Origin: Paraburkholderia translucens
GTDB lineage: Bacteria; Pseudomonadota; Gammaproteobacteria; Burkholderiales; Burkholderiaceae
Direction of reading: 5' to 3'
Length of the DNA: 64,000 nt
NCBI RefSeq assembly: GCF_020881035.1
Contig: NZ_JAJITC010000004.1
Coordinates: 124,001-188,000 of the forward strand
Of the stretch, positions 9,342 through 18,058 are shown piece after piece. A model generated the notes under the pieces. The model saw only the letters and a list, made by a program, of their open reading frames with translations. It did no database searches and was not told the DNA's origin. Position numbers and translations under genes: made by a program. Each line of letters begins with the position of its first letter. Within the stretch, counting starts at the first letter, position 1.

Positions 9342-10379
9342 TCAAACCGGCCACAACGGCCCTTCCTGCATCGCGCCGATCTGCTCGCGCATCTCCAGGA
9401 TGCGATCTTCCCAATAGCGCTGCGTGTTGAACCACGGAAACGCGGCCGGGAACGCCGGGTCGTTCCAGCGCCGTGCGAGCCACGCCTGATAGTGAATCAG
9501 CCGCAACGTGCGCAGCGCTTCGATCAGGTACAGTTCGCGCGGCTCGAACTCGCAGAAATCCTCGTAGCCGGCGAGCAGATCGGAGAGTGAACGCGACGCC
9601 TCCGCGCGCTCGCCCGGCAGCAGCAGCCACAGATCCTGAATCGCGGGACCCATGCGGCTGTCGTCGAAATCGACGAAATGCGGACCCGCGTCGGTCCACA
9701 GCACGTTGCTCGGATGACAGTCGCCGTGCACGCGCAGCATGCGAATTTCGCCGGCCCGCTCGAACGCACGGGCGACGCCTTCGAGCGCGAGGTTCACCAC
9801 GGTTTCCCACGCAGTGCGCACGTCGTCGGGAACGAAACGGTGCGCGAGCAGAAAGTCGCGCGGCTCGTAGCCGAACGTGTCGATGTTCAGCGTGGGACGT
9901 TGCGCGTAATCGTGCGTCTGCCCGATCGCATGAATGCGTCCGATAAAACGCCCCAGCCATTCGAGCGTGTCGCGCCGGTCGAGATCCGGCGCGCGACCGC
10001 CGCGTCGCTCGAAAATCGAAAAACGGAAACCGTCGAAGGTATGCAGCGTGCGGCCATCGAGCACGCGCGCGGGCACGGCCGGAATCTCGCGCGCGGCAAG
10101 CTCGGCGACGAACGCGTGCTCTTCGAGAATCGCCGCATCGCTCCAGCGCTCGGGACGATAGAACTTCGCGACCACCGGCGGACCGTCTTCGACGCCGACC
10201 TGATACACGCGATTCTCGTAGCTGTTGAGCGGCAGCAGACGGCCGTCGGTGCGCACGCCGGTCGTCGCGAGTACGCCGTCGAGCGCATCGAGTACGGTTT
10301 CCGGCGTGAGCCGCGCGAACGGCACGGCGCCATCGGCGCCGGCCTGGGGATGGGAATTGTGGGGAATGGTGTCGTTCAT
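9342..10379 (-). CDS. srkA: SrkA/YihE-type stress response kinase
   Basis: This 345-residue protein matches the SrkA (YihE/RdoA) family of small Ser/Thr kinases with an aminoglycoside-phosphotransferase-like fold. Motifs are SYENRVYQVG and VAKFYRPERW near the nucleotide site, HGDCHPSNVLW near residue 218 (catalytic loop) and VDFDDSRMGP (metal loop). In E. coli SrkA protects against stress-induced death. A longer frame starts at 10502, but the ATG at 10379 gives MNDTIPHNS and the usual length. It ends 11 bases from the convergent DUF3857 gene. Confidence 0.88.
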   Translation of the reverse strand: MNDTIPHNSHPQAGADGAVPFARLTPETVLDALDGVLATTGVRTDGRLLPLNSYENRVYQVGVEDGPPVVAKFYRPERWSDAAILEEHAFVAELAAREIPAVPARVLDGRTLHTFDGFRFSIFERRGGRAPDLDRRDTLEWLGRFIGRIHAIGQTHDYAQRPTLNIDTFGYEPRDFLLAHRFVPDDVRTAWETVVNLALEGVARAFERAGEIRMLRVHGDCHPSNVLWTDAGPHFVDFDDSRMGPAIQDLWLLLPGERAEASRSLSDLLAGYEDFCEFEPRELYLIEALRTLRLIHYQAWLARRWNDPAFPAAFPWFNTQRYWEDRILEMREQIGAMQEGPLWPV

Positions 10380-10571
10380 GCCCCGCATTGTGCGCCGCGC
10401 CGCGGGTAAAGACGAGGGCGACGATCCGCAATGCGTGCGTCGCGTCGCCGGAAAACGTGGCGCACGCGCCGCCCGACCGCGATGCCGGTAAGCCGACGAC
10501 ACCTTACGGCATCACTACAGCCTGCTCCTGCGCGTCCAATAGCGGCAACGCGCGAAGGCTACGCCTCTCGT

Positions 10572-10784
10572 TCAATGCGTCTGCGCGCCGGACGGACGTA
10601 TCAGGTCGCCGGTATCGATCAGATCTTCGAGGAAAAAGGGTTCGGTGTTGAGTTGCTCGGAGGCGCCGGGCTCGCCGGCGTACCACGCCACCATCGCCAT
10701 GTCGCCAAGAATGCGCATGACGATTCCGCGCGCGCCTTGCGGCACGGCGATATGTACCGATCGGACAATGGAACCGACTTCCAT
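10572..10784 (-). CDS. Small conserved-looking hypothetical protein, 70 aa
   Basis: I do not recognise this protein. ATG 10784 follows GCGGGGAAAT, a good ribosome site; an in-frame GTG at 10802 lies inside that site and is less likely. The sequence MEVGSIVRSVHIAVPQGARG and later MVAWYAGEPGASEQ has no signal peptide or membrane segment and looks like a compact beta-rich domain. Codon use is like that of the neighbours. It is 192 bases upstream of the srkA start on the same strand and could share transcription with it. Confidence 0.6.
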   Translation of the reverse strand: MEVGSIVRSVHIAVPQGARGIVMRILGDMAMVAWYAGEPGASEQLNTEPFFLEDLIDTGDLIRPSGAQTH

Positions 10785-11137
10785 GATATTTCCCCGCTTC
10801 ACTTAGCCGGCTTTATGATTTCCCGCCGGTCGAGGTGATAAAAAACGCCGCTTCGCATTGGACGTTGCGTGCGCACTTGATCTGCCGCGCGCATGGCGCG
10901 TGAGAGGTTCGAGTCATTGTTCCCGTTTTACGGGGCTTTGGGAAGCGCGAAAATAGAAGGCTTTCCCCGTCGTTCGCCCTATCTGATTACGCGGCACACA
11001 GCCGATGATCGCCGCGTAAGACGTCGCGATGAAGACCATCATAAACCCTGTGGAGGGAGACATCAAAAACGCGCTTCACCGAACAATCCGTTCGATACAG
11101 GTGACGCGCAGCTCCGCGCATAAGACGCAGCTCGCCG
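10785..11137. other. Intergenic stretch without a supported gene
   Basis: This stretch lies between the divergent small hypothetical gene and the efflux-adaptor fragment. It is lower in GC than its surroundings, with runs such as GATAAAAAACGCC near 10839 and AAAATAGAAGG near 10950. Short open frames exist (for example 10893-11123) but have no recognisable protein sequence. It may hold the promoter for the minus-strand gene and decayed sequence from the same event that left the adaptor fragment. Confidence 0.4.
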
Positions 11138-11317
11138 CTGTTCATCCTCGATGGTGTCAAGGTCGCGACCGTCGATACGCTGCACAAGATGAAACTGCTA
11201 CCGATGTCGCTAGACACGGACTTCAGCACACGCGTCGCGATCGTGTCGGGTTTGCAGGGCAACGAGCAGACAATCCTGAATCCGCAGGAGCGGGGCGTCG
11301 ATACGTTCGTGCACCCC
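11138..11317 (+). pseudogene. Remnant of an RND efflux periplasmic adaptor (membrane fusion protein), C-terminal part
   Basis: The frame reads LFILDGVKVATVDTLHKMKL, then LDTDFSTRVAIVSGLQGNEQ, then TILNP. This is the pattern of the C-terminal membrane-proximal domain of MdtA/AcrA-type adaptors (LGRDFGTxVEIxSGLxxxExVIxNPP). Nothing of the lipoyl, hairpin or barrel domains is visible upstream, and no RND pump or outer-membrane gene follows. The fragment has no start of its own and is in frame with the MFS gene, so automatic callers may fuse the two. The match is from memory of the family. Confidence 0.6.
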
Positions 11318-11388
11318 TCGACGGCGACGGCGGCCCGAACTCGATTTTCAGCGTATCCTCAACTCCTTTGCGCATTTCCGTATGACCG

Positions 11389-11394
11389 AAGGAG
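11389..11394 (+). promoter_or_regulatory. Ribosome binding site that sets the TTG start of the MFS gene
   Basis: AAGGAG at 11389-11394 stands seven bases before TTG at 11402. No in-frame ATG or GTG lies at a good distance downstream before the first membrane segment. This decides the start against the upstream ATG at 11189, which lies inside the efflux-adaptor remnant. Confidence 0.7.
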
Positions 11395-11401
11395 TCCCGT
11401 T

Positions 11402-12679
11402 TTGACCCTGCCGCCGGCATCCCAGCGGACCGCATCTGCGGTTCTCTCCCCATGCGCAGCCCCGGCTGCTTCCTGCGGCGCCACCGTCGTGCCGGGCATC
11501 CCTTATCTCGAACGCGGTTCGCGCGCGTACTGGCGCGCGAGCCTCGCGCTGCTGTTCGCCGGCTACGCGACGTTTTCGCTGCTCTACTGCGTGCAGCCAC
11601 TGCTGCCGTCGTTTTCCGAAGCGTTCAACGTGACGCCGGCGCAGAGCAGTCTATCGCTGTCGCTCTCGACCGCGGCGCTCGCGCTCGCGATCTTCGTCGC
11701 CGGTTTCTTTTCGGAGGGCTGGAGCCGGCACAAGCTGATGACGCTGTCGCTCACGGCGTCGGCCGTGCTGACGCTGGGCGTATCGATCGCGCCGCACTGG
11801 AATCATCTGCTCGTGCTGCGCACGCTCGAAGGACTCGCGCTCGGTGGGGTGCCGGCCGTCGCGATGGCCTATCTCGCCGAGGAAGTGCATCCCGACGGTC
11901 TTGGCCTCGCGATGGGTCTGTACGTCGGCGGCACGGCGATCGGCGGCATGGCCGGGCGGGTGATCACCGGCGTGATCGCGGATCTGTTTTCATGGCGCGT
12001 CGCGATCGGCACGATCGGCGTGCTCGGCCTGCTGTCGATGCTCGCGTTTCGCTCGCTGCTGCCGCCATCGCGGCATTTCGTGCCGCGCCGCGGGCTCGGC
12101 TTCGCGCATCACCGCACGCTGCTGCTGCGGCAGTTCACGCGGCCGGGCCTGCCGCTCTTGTTCCTGCTCGGCTTCGTGCTGATGGGCAGCTTCGTCACGC
12201 TGTACAACTACATCGGCTACCGGCTGCTGGCGCCGCCGTATCGGCTGAATCAGACGGAGATCGGCGCTATCTTCATCGTCTATCTGACCGGCGTGGTCGC
12301 ATCGCCGTGGTCCGGGCGCATGGCCGATACGTTCGGCCGCGCGCGCGTGCTGAGCGCGAGCCTGCTGCTGATGGTGTTCGGTCTCGCGCTGACGATGCTG
12401 CATCCGCTCGCGGCGATCGCAACGGGCATCGCGTGCGTGACGTTCGGATTCTTCGCCGGGCATTCGGTCGCGAGCGGCTGGGTGGGGCGTCTGGCGAAGG
12501 ACGCGAAGGGCCAGGCTGCGGCCCTGTATCTGCTCGCGTACTACATCGGCTCGAGTCTGGTCGGCTCGTATGGCGGCCATGTGTGGGCCGGTCATGGCTG
12601 GAACGGGGTCGTGGGGCTGGTCGGGGCGTTGCTCGTGATAGGGCTGATCGCGGCGACACGGATGCGCGGCCGCGAATAG
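11402..12679 (+). CDS. MFS transporter (YnfM-like)
   Basis: This 425-residue protein is an integral membrane transporter of the major facilitator superfamily with about twelve hydrophobic segments. It shows YATFSLLYCVQPLLPSF in the first helix, AYLAEEVHPDGLGLAMGLYV with the following GGMAGRVITG, and SPWSGRMADTFGRAR in the second half, like the MFS loop motif. The sequence resembles the YnfM/arabinose-efflux-like group; the substrate is unknown. It starts with TTG after a perfect AAGGAG. The frame continues upstream into an unrelated efflux-adaptor remnant that should not be counted as part of the protein. Confidence 0.85.
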   Translation: MTLPPASQRTASAVLSPCAAPAASCGATVVPGIPYLERGSRAYWRASLALLFAGYATFSLLYCVQPLLPSFSEAFNVTPAQSSLSLSLSTAALALAIFVAGFFSEGWSRHKLMTLSLTASAVLTLGVSIAPHWNHLLVLRTLEGLALGGVPAVAMAYLAEEVHPDGLGLAMGLYVGGTAIGGMAGRVITGVIADLFSWRVAIGTIGVLGLLSMLAFRSLLPPSRHFVPRRGLGFAHHRTLLLRQFTRPGLPLLFLLGFVLMGSFVTLYNYIGYRLLAPPYRLNQTEIGAIFIVYLTGVVASPWSGRMADTFGRARVLSASLLLMVFGLALTMLHPLAAIATGIACVTFGFFAGHSVASGWVGRLAKDAKGQAAALYLLAYYIGSSLVGSYGGHVWAGHGWNGVVGLVGALLVIGLIAATRMRGRE

Positions 12680-13005
12680 TCCGGCGGGGCCGGTCGCGCT
12701 GCGCGATGCAAGTACCGCGAGCCGCACGCCATCACGTCTCCCGCATGGATCGGCGGCAGAACGAAAGACGCCCGTAAGCGAGCGCTTGAGCTTTTTCGCC
12801 GCGATTGTTGCAGCGCGCCAATCGCCGGATACCCTGCCGCATCGGGGTTCAGCAGCTTGCGATTCAGCGACGGTGCGCGATGCCGCGCCGTCGCGCCGCT
12901 TCATCTGTCTCCTATACTCGATTCGTGCGCGGGCGCCGCGTGATTTCGCAGCCGCAGCGCGAACAGGAACGACACAGCAACCATCCCGAATGGGAGGAGA
13001 CGAAG
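12680..13005. other. Intergenic stretch with a possible promoter for the small membrane protein
   Basis: No gene is supported in these 326 bases. TATACT at 12913-12918 is a good -10 element about 90 bases before the next start, but no convincing -35 is seen at 16-18 bases. A strong ribosome site, GGGAGGAG, lies at the right end just before ATG 13006. I see no terminator for the MFS gene. Confidence 0.4.
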
Positions 13006-13188
13006 ATGACGTACTTCACGATCGGCGATTTCATCCTGGTCATCCCGATGGCGTTGGCGGGCGCGCTATTCGTCGGCGCACTACCCTGCAAGACCGAGTT
13101 GCGACACAACGCGCTGCGTGTGCTGGGCGCGCTGATCGGGGTGATGTGCGCGGTGGCGCTGGTCGAGGGTCTGCCCGCGCTCGTGTAG
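13006..13188 (+). CDS. Small two-helix membrane protein, 60 aa
   Basis: The start is clear: GGGAGGAG then ATG with seven bases between them. The protein has two hydrophobic segments (about residues 8-28 and 38-57) joined by a short polar loop with KTELRHN. I do not recognise a family. An intrinsic terminator follows directly, so it is probably a single-gene unit. Longer frames over the same region open far upstream without a ribosome site. Confidence 0.6.
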   Translation: MTYFTIGDFILVIPMALAGALFVGALPCKTELRHNALRVLGALIGVMCAVALVEGLPALV

Positions 13189-13211
13189 CGGCGCGGCGAA
13201 GGACCATCAAG

Positions 13212-13243
13212 GAAGCCGCACGCTGGGCGTGCGGCTTCGTCTT
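13212..13243 (+). terminator. Intrinsic terminator after the 60-aa membrane protein
   Basis: GAAGCCGCACGC at 13212-13223 pairs perfectly with GCGTGCGGCTTC at 13227-13238 over a three-base loop. GTCTTTCC follows. The T-run is weak but the stem is twelve pairs long. It could also serve the convergent aldo/keto reductase gene. Confidence 0.7.
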
Positions 13244-13286
13244 TCCTGCTTCCGTCCGCTCAGTGTGCGGACACCCGGTCACGCGA

Positions 13287-14330
13287 TCAGATCGGCTGAT
13301 CCGTCGACGGCTTCTCCCACAGGTTGATCCCGCCTTCGGTCGCATACCGATCGATTTCGGCGAGTTCGTCCGCTGAAAACGCGAGGTTCTTCAGCGCGCC
13401 GACGTTCTCGCGCACCTGTTCCGCACGGCTCGCGCCGATCAGCACCGACGTCACGCGCTGATCGCGCAACGCCCACGCGAGCGCCATCTGCGCGAGGCTC
13501 TGACCGCGCCGCTGCGCGATGTCGTTGAGCTTCCTCACGTGCTCGATGTTCTGCGGGCTCAGGTGCTCGTCTTTCAACGAACCGCCACCCGGCTTGTTGA
13601 CGCGCGCATCGGCCGGCACGCCGTTCAGGTACTTGCCGGTCAACAGCCCCTGCGCGAGCGGCGTAAACGCGATTGCACCCGCGCCGACCTCGTCGAGCGT
13701 CTCGAGCAGGTCGTGTTCGATCCAGCGGTTCAGCAAGTTGTACGACGGCTGATGGATCAAGAGCGGCACCTTGTATTCGGCAAGCAGCTTCGTCATTTCG
13801 CGCGTCTTCGCGGACGAGTACGACGAGATGCCGATATACAGCGCCTTGCCCTGCTGTACCGCGCTGGCCAATGCGCCCGCGGTTTCCTCGAGCGGCGTGT
13901 GCGCGTCGAAACGATGCGAATAGAAGATGTCGACGTATTCGAGGCCCATGCGCTTGAGGCTCTGATCGAGACTCGCGAGCACGTATTTGCGCGAGCCGCC
14001 GCCCTGGCCGTACGGACCCGGCCACATGTCCCAGCCGGCCTTCGACGAAATCAGCAGTTCGTCGCGATACGGTTTGAAATCGTCCTTGAACAGACGCCCG
14101 AAATTGGTTTCCGCGCTACCGTACGGCGGCCCGTAATTGTTCGCGAGATCGAAGTGGGTGATGCCGAGATCGAAGGCCGTGCGCAGAATGTCGCGCTGCG
14201 TCGAGATCGGCGTGGTGTCGCCAAAGTTATGCCACAGGCCGAGCGACAGCGCCGGCAGTTTGAGACCCGACTTGCCGCAGACGCGGTATTGCATATCCGA
14301 ATAGCGTTCTGAAGCTGCTTCGTAAGCCAT
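13287..14330 (-). CDS. gpr: Aldo/keto reductase, YghZ/Gpr type (L-glyceraldehyde 3-phosphate reductase)
   Basis: This 347-residue NADPH-dependent reductase is of the AKR14 type. The catalytic tetrad can be seen as D and Y in FDLANNYGPPYG, K in SSKAGWDMWPGPYG and H in YSHRFDAHTP. The sequence QYRVCGKSGLKLPALSLGLWHNFG at the N-terminus and the length match E. coli YghZ (346 aa), which reduces L-glyceraldehyde 3-phosphate and detoxifies methylglyoxal. It stands alone between the small membrane protein terminator and the DUF3185 gene. The substrate in this organism is inferred from the family. Confidence 0.88.
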   Translation of the reverse strand: MAYEAASERYSDMQYRVCGKSGLKLPALSLGLWHNFGDTTPISTQRDILRTAFDLGITHFDLANNYGPPYGSAETNFGRLFKDDFKPYRDELLISSKAGWDMWPGPYGQGGGSRKYVLASLDQSLKRMGLEYVDIFYSHRFDAHTPLEETAGALASAVQQGKALYIGISSYSSAKTREMTKLLAEYKVPLLIHQPSYNLLNRWIEHDLLETLDEVGAGAIAFTPLAQGLLTGKYLNGVPADARVNKPGGGSLKDEHLSPQNIEHVRKLNDIAQRRGQSLAQMALAWALRDQRVTSVLIGASRAEQVRENVGALKNLAFSADELAEIDRYATEGGINLWEKPSTDQPI

Positions 14331-14548
14331 TGCTAATGTCCTTGTCGATGAGATCGCCCGGTGAGTGCGGGCGTGAGGATTCGCGCGTTGCGGGAGGCGT
14401 GCTGCTCGGGAGATGTGTTGTTATGGTGCGGCCAGAGCCGCTATGTTAGCCAATCGACGCGGCGCTTGCAGCGCACCCGGCATGCCGGATGGACGAGCGC
14501 GCATGGCTCACCTACACTCTGGCCGGATCAGATTGATGGGAGGAACGG

Positions 14549-14755
14549 ATGACGAAAGCGATTTCGATCGCGCTGATTGCCGGCGGCATCGTGCTGCTGT
14601 ATTTCGGCGGGCAGGCATTCAATTCGGTGAGCAGCGACGTGTCGCGCTTCTTTACCGGTTCGCCGACCAACAAGGCGATCGTGCTGATCGTCGCGGGCGT
14701 GGTGGCGACGCTCGCCGGGCTGACGGGCGTCGCGTTGTCGGGACGCAAGCGCTAA
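14549..14755 (+). CDS. DUF3185 family small membrane protein
   Basis: This 68-residue protein has two membrane helices (about residues 5-22 and 43-62). Between them is the signature VSSDVSRFFTGSPTNKAI, which I recognise as the DUF3185 family. Function is unknown. GGGAGG precedes the ATG at a good distance. It is a stand-alone gene, convergent with the dioxygenase gene that ends 32 bases away. Confidence 0.8.
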   Translation: MTKAISIALIAGGIVLLYFGGQAFNSVSSDVSRFFTGSPTNKAIVLIVAGVVATLAGLTGVALSGRKR

Positions 14756-14786
14756 GCACGGGCACACGGCCCGCGACGAAAACGAC

Positions 14787-15548
14787 CTAGAACGCGATCT
14801 CAGGCTTCGCGGCCGAGCGCGTGCCGGGTAGCGGCACATTGCTCACGCCGTGATAGGTGAACACAAGCGAGAACTTCACCTCGTCGCTGAGATTCTTGCC
14901 GGCCGAGTGCAGCGTGTTGCAGTGGAAGAACACCACGTCGCCGGTCTTCAGTTCGGGCGACACCGCCGTACGGATCGCGGCCTGGTTCTCCGCGAGATCC
15001 GTGCGGAAGAATTTCGCTTCGTCGAAACGGTCGGACGTGAATGCCGCGCCGTGCGATTGCGGCACGAACCACAACGCGCCGTTATCGACGGTTTCCGGAC
15101 CGACCGCGAGCCACACCGACACCAGATCGTCGCGCTCGAACGACCAGTAGCGCACGTCGCGATGCCAGCCGGTCAGGCTGCCGAACGCGGGGTGCTTGGT
15201 CATCATGCAGTTGTGATGCGCACGCGACAAACGCGGCTCCTCGCCGAAATACAACTCCATCCAGCCGCGGATTTCCGGCGCGGTCGCCCATTGCGCGAAC
15301 GCCGGGTGACGGCCGTACGCGTCGAGCAGGCGCCGCACCGTATGCCCCCCCGGCGCATCTTTCGATGATGGCGCCCCCGGATACTGCAGATCCGCTTCGA
15401 ATTCGATCGGCGCCGCGGCTTCCTGCAGTTGCCGCTGCGCGATCCGCTTCAGCTCGTCGCAACGCTCGGGCGACACGAGTCCTGGCACGACGACAAAACC
15501 CTGCTCCCGCAACGCTTGAATCTGCTCTTTCTTCGAATGAGGTGACAT
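14787..15548 (-). CDS. Phytanoyl-CoA dioxygenase (PhyH) family protein
   Basis: This 253-residue protein is an Fe(II)/2-oxoglutarate-dependent oxygenase of the PhyH family. The metal ligands are HRD in GWHRDVRYWSF and the distal His in FHCNTLHSAGKNLSDE; an Arg for 2-oxoglutarate should lie shortly after. The start MSPHSKKEQIQALREQGFVVVPG is usual for the family; a longer frame to 15737 has low-quality sequence. The substrate is unknown. The gene is alone and divergent from the hypothetical gene at 16086. Confidence 0.85.
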   Translation of the reverse strand: MSPHSKKEQIQALREQGFVVVPGLVSPERCDELKRIAQRQLQEAAAPIEFEADLQYPGAPSSKDAPGGHTVRRLLDAYGRHPAFAQWATAPEIRGWMELYFGEEPRLSRAHHNCMMTKHPAFGSLTGWHRDVRYWSFERDDLVSVWLAVGPETVDNGALWFVPQSHGAAFTSDRFDEAKFFRTDLAENQAAIRTAVSPELKTGDVVFFHCNTLHSAGKNLSDEVKFSLVFTYHGVSNVPLPGTRSAAKPEIAF

Positions 15549-16085
15549 GGTGTTCCGTGACTGTCGACTGACTGATGTCCGATTGTAAAACGGGCGCGAT
15601 CGGGGCGCGTCGTTTCGCGCCGGGCGGCTTCGCGCTTTGCGCCGCGGCGATGCACCGGTTTCAGGCGCGCGACGCGCGCCCAGCGCACATTCGCTGGGCA
15701 AACGCGCACGAAGATCGCCCGCAAAAGGTGGGATCACACCGGCATCCGCGACGATTGCGCCCGTGAAAAAAACCGGCTTCGCAGGGTAATAACCGACTTT
15801 CTGACGTCACGTTTCCCATGTAGCCTGCACACATGTCGATCGTCGCTTACGCACTTTTCCGCCGTTCGCGGGCCGTCAGGGCCCGTGCCGCTGGTTTCTC
15901 CGCGTTGTTCCTTCGCTACGCCGTACGCCATTTTTCGCGTCGCGGTCCGCCGCGCCCCGATCCGTGCCGAACTTCCGGCTTGCAGGCCGTTCATCGCAAC
16001 CCCGCCATTGGCACATATGGTGCTGGTTGTCTGTGCACCTCCGGTGCACGCGCCGACGTGCGGTACATTGCCTATTCGTGAAGCC
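15549..16085. other. Intergenic stretch between divergent genes with a 7-bp inverted repeat
   Basis: No gene is supported in these 537 bases, although short frames cross it. GTGCACC at 16033-16039 and GGTGCAC at 16043-16049 form a perfect seven-base inverted repeat over TCC, 37 bases before the possible start at 16086. It could be an operator or a small RNA hairpin. No clear promoter pair is seen. Confidence 0.4.
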
Positions 16086-16448
16086 ATGCATACTCTTTTG
16101 AGCACCCGTCTTACCCGTGCCGCGCTGAAAGCGGCACGTCCCGCGCGCCGCCACATGATGCGGGCGCTGCGCCATCATGCCGCGCGCACCCGCGCGCTCG
16201 GCGAGCAGTGGCGTGACGCGAAGGCCGTCGACGGCATTCGCACCTGGTTCCATACCTTCTTCTCGGCGCTGCGTCAGCAGAGCGGCACGCGTCGTCTGTC
16301 GCTGCGTACCCTGCTGCGCAAACCGACGCCGTTGCGCCTCACGGTCGCGAAACGCGAACCTGCGGTGCATACGCCTGTGAGCCGTCGTCCGCGCCGGCTG
16401 TCGACGAGCAGCAGCGGGTGGTTCGCGTTTGCGTATGCGAGCCGGTGA
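16086..16448 (+). CDS. Hypothetical basic protein, 120 aa
   Basis: I do not recognise this protein. It is very rich in Arg, Ala and His (for example AALKAARPARRHMMRALRHH) with one more ordinary section, EQWRDAKAVDGIRTWFHTFF. No signal peptide, membrane helix or known domain is seen. The frame opens earlier, at 15885; ATG 16086 is the most likely start, though the ribosome site is weak. It may be a real small basic protein or a chance frame in GC-rich DNA. Confidence 0.4.
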   Translation: MHTLLSTRLTRAALKAARPARRHMMRALRHHAARTRALGEQWRDAKAVDGIRTWFHTFFSALRQQSGTRRLSLRTLLRKPTPLRLTVAKREPAVHTPVSRRPRRLSTSSSGWFAFAYASR

Positions 16449-16604
16449 AATGGCTGCGCCCCTGAGCGACGCGTTCAGCGGCTAGCGCGCTCAACCGCTG
16501 ACCGGCTGCTTGTTCACCGCAAGACTTCGAGCGCGGGGACGAGTGTCATATCGAGCATCGGGATAACCGCGCATCGGCAGGCGTTGCGCCTTCGACAGAT
16601 AAAG

Positions 16605-16640
16605 AAAAACCCCGCCCGGCTCACACCGGCGGGGTTTTTT
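16605..16640 (-). terminator. Intrinsic terminator of metK (works in both directions)
   Basis: AAAAACCCCGCC and CCGGCGGGGTTTTTT form a strong stem with flanking A- and T-runs on both strands. It lies 30 bases past the metK stop and also downstream of the plus-strand hypothetical gene. Confidence 0.88.
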
Positions 16641-16669
16641 GCTATCAGACAGCGACCGGCTGGCGCTGA

Positions 16670-17857
16670 TCAGGCGATCGCCGCGACCGGCTCGGTGCCG
16701 GCCGCTTCGGCGAGTGCGAGCGCCTTGTCGGTGGCTTCCCACGTGAATTCCGGCTCTTCGCGGCCGAAGTGGCCGTAGGCCGCGCTCTTCTCGTAGACCG
16801 GCCGCAACAGATCGAGCATCTGGATGATGCCCTTCGGGCGCAGGTCGAAATGCTGACGCACCAGTTCCGTGATCGTTGCATCCGACACGCGGCCCGTGCC
16901 GAACGTATTGACCATCACCGAAGTCGGCTGCGCGACGCCGATCGCGTACGACACCTGGATCAGGCAGCGCGAGGCAAGGCCCGCGGCCACGATGTTCTTC
17001 GCGACGTAGCGGCCAGCATAAGCTGCCGAGCGGTCGACCTTCGACGGGTCCTTGCCCGAGAACGCGCCGCCGCCGTGCGGCGCCGCGCCGCCATACGTAT
17101 CGACGATGATCTTGCGGCCCGTCAGACCGCAATCGCCTTGCGGACCGCCGATCACGAAGCGTCCGGTCGGGTTCACGAGGAACTTGATGTCGCCTTTGAT
17201 CAGCTCGGCCGGCAGCGTCGGCTTGACCACTTCCTCGATCACCGCTTCGCGCAGCGTGGCGAGATCGATGTCCGGCGAATGCTGGGTGGACAGCACGACC
17301 GTGTCGATCGAATGCGGCTTGCCGTCGACGTAGCGCACGGTGACCTGCGACTTCGCATCCGGACGCAGCCACGGCAGACGGCCGTCGCGGCGCAGATTCG
17401 CCTGACGCTCGACGAGGCGGTGTGAGAGGTGGATCGGCAGCGGCATCAGTTCCGGCGTTTCCTCGCACGCGTAGCCGAACATCAGGCCCTGGTCGCCCGC
17501 GCCTTGATCGAGGTTGTTGTCGTGCGCGCGGTCCACGCCCTGGGCGATGTCCGGCGACTGCTTGTCGTACGCGACGAGCACCGCGCAGCCGCGGTAGTCG
17601 ATGCCGTAGTCGGTGTTGTCGTAGCCGATACGCTTGATCGTATTGCGCGCGATCTGGATGTAGTCGACGTTCGCGGTCGTGGTGATTTCACCGGCCAGCA
17701 CGACGAGACCCGTGTTGCACAGCGTTTCGGCCGCGACACGTGAGTACTTGTCTTGCGCGAGGATGGCGTCGAGGATCGCGTCCGAGATCTGGTCCGCGAC
17801 TTTGTCGGGATGGCCTTCGGAAACGGATTCGGAAGTAAAGAGATAGTCGTTTGCCAC
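16670..17857 (-). CDS. metK: S-adenosylmethionine synthase
   Basis: This 395-residue enzyme makes S-adenosylmethionine from methionine and ATP. Family motifs are [16 protein letters not shown] near residue 12, [12 protein letters not shown] near 118 and [16 protein letters not shown] near 260, which include the ATP- and metal-binding residues. The start is GTG at 17857, giving the usual [11 protein letters not shown]-terminus, with AAGGAG eight bases before it; an upstream ATG frame is not needed. A strong terminator follows. The 5' leader of about 150 bases shows no motif of a known SAM riboswitch that I can recognise. Confidence 0.96.
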   Translation of the reverse strand: MANDYLFTSESVSEGHPDKVADQISDAILDAILAQDKYSRVAAETLCNTGLVVLAGEITTTANVDYIQIARNTIKRIGYDNTDYGIDYRGCAVLVAYDKQSPDIAQGVDRAHDNNLDQGAGDQGLMFGYACEETPELMPLPIHLSHRLVERQANLRRDGRLPWLRPDAKSQVTVRYVDGKPHSIDTVVLSTQHSPDIDLATLREAVIEEVVKPTLPAELIKGDIKFLVNPTGRFVIGGPQGDCGLTGRKIIVDTYGGAAPHGGGAFSGKDPSKVDRSAAYAGRYVAKNIVAAGLASRCLIQVSYAIGVAQPTSVMVNTFGTGRVSDATITELVRQHFDLRPKGIIQMLDLLRPVYEKSAAYGHFGREEPEFTWEATDKALALAEAAGTEPVAAIA

Positions 17858-18030
17858 GTTGCAGACTCCTTTAGTGGTTACGGTTGCGTTCCACGTAGCC
17901 GGCTTCGGGAGTCTGAAGCGGCGACGCTTTAGCGGATTACATGACCGATGGACGCAAAACCCATGGAAAACCATGGACCGCGCCCGCCGGCTTCGCCCCG
18001 CAAGTTGTCTATTAACTCGGCGAAGCCTTT

Positions 18031-18058
18031 ATTATAGCGACTTCCCTTGAATGTCACA
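18031..18058 (-). promoter_or_regulatory. Candidate sigma-70 promoter of metK
   Basis: On the minus strand a perfect TATAAT lies at 18036-18031. GTGACA, one base from the -35 consensus, lies 15 bases upstream; TGTGAC gives 16. The distance to the GTG start is about 170 bases. The spacer is a little short, so the -35 assignment is tentative. Confidence 0.45.

Noticed and set aside
10893..11123. A 76-codon frame upstream of the MFS gene
   Set aside because: No ribosome site and no recognisable protein pattern; probably chance or decayed DNA.
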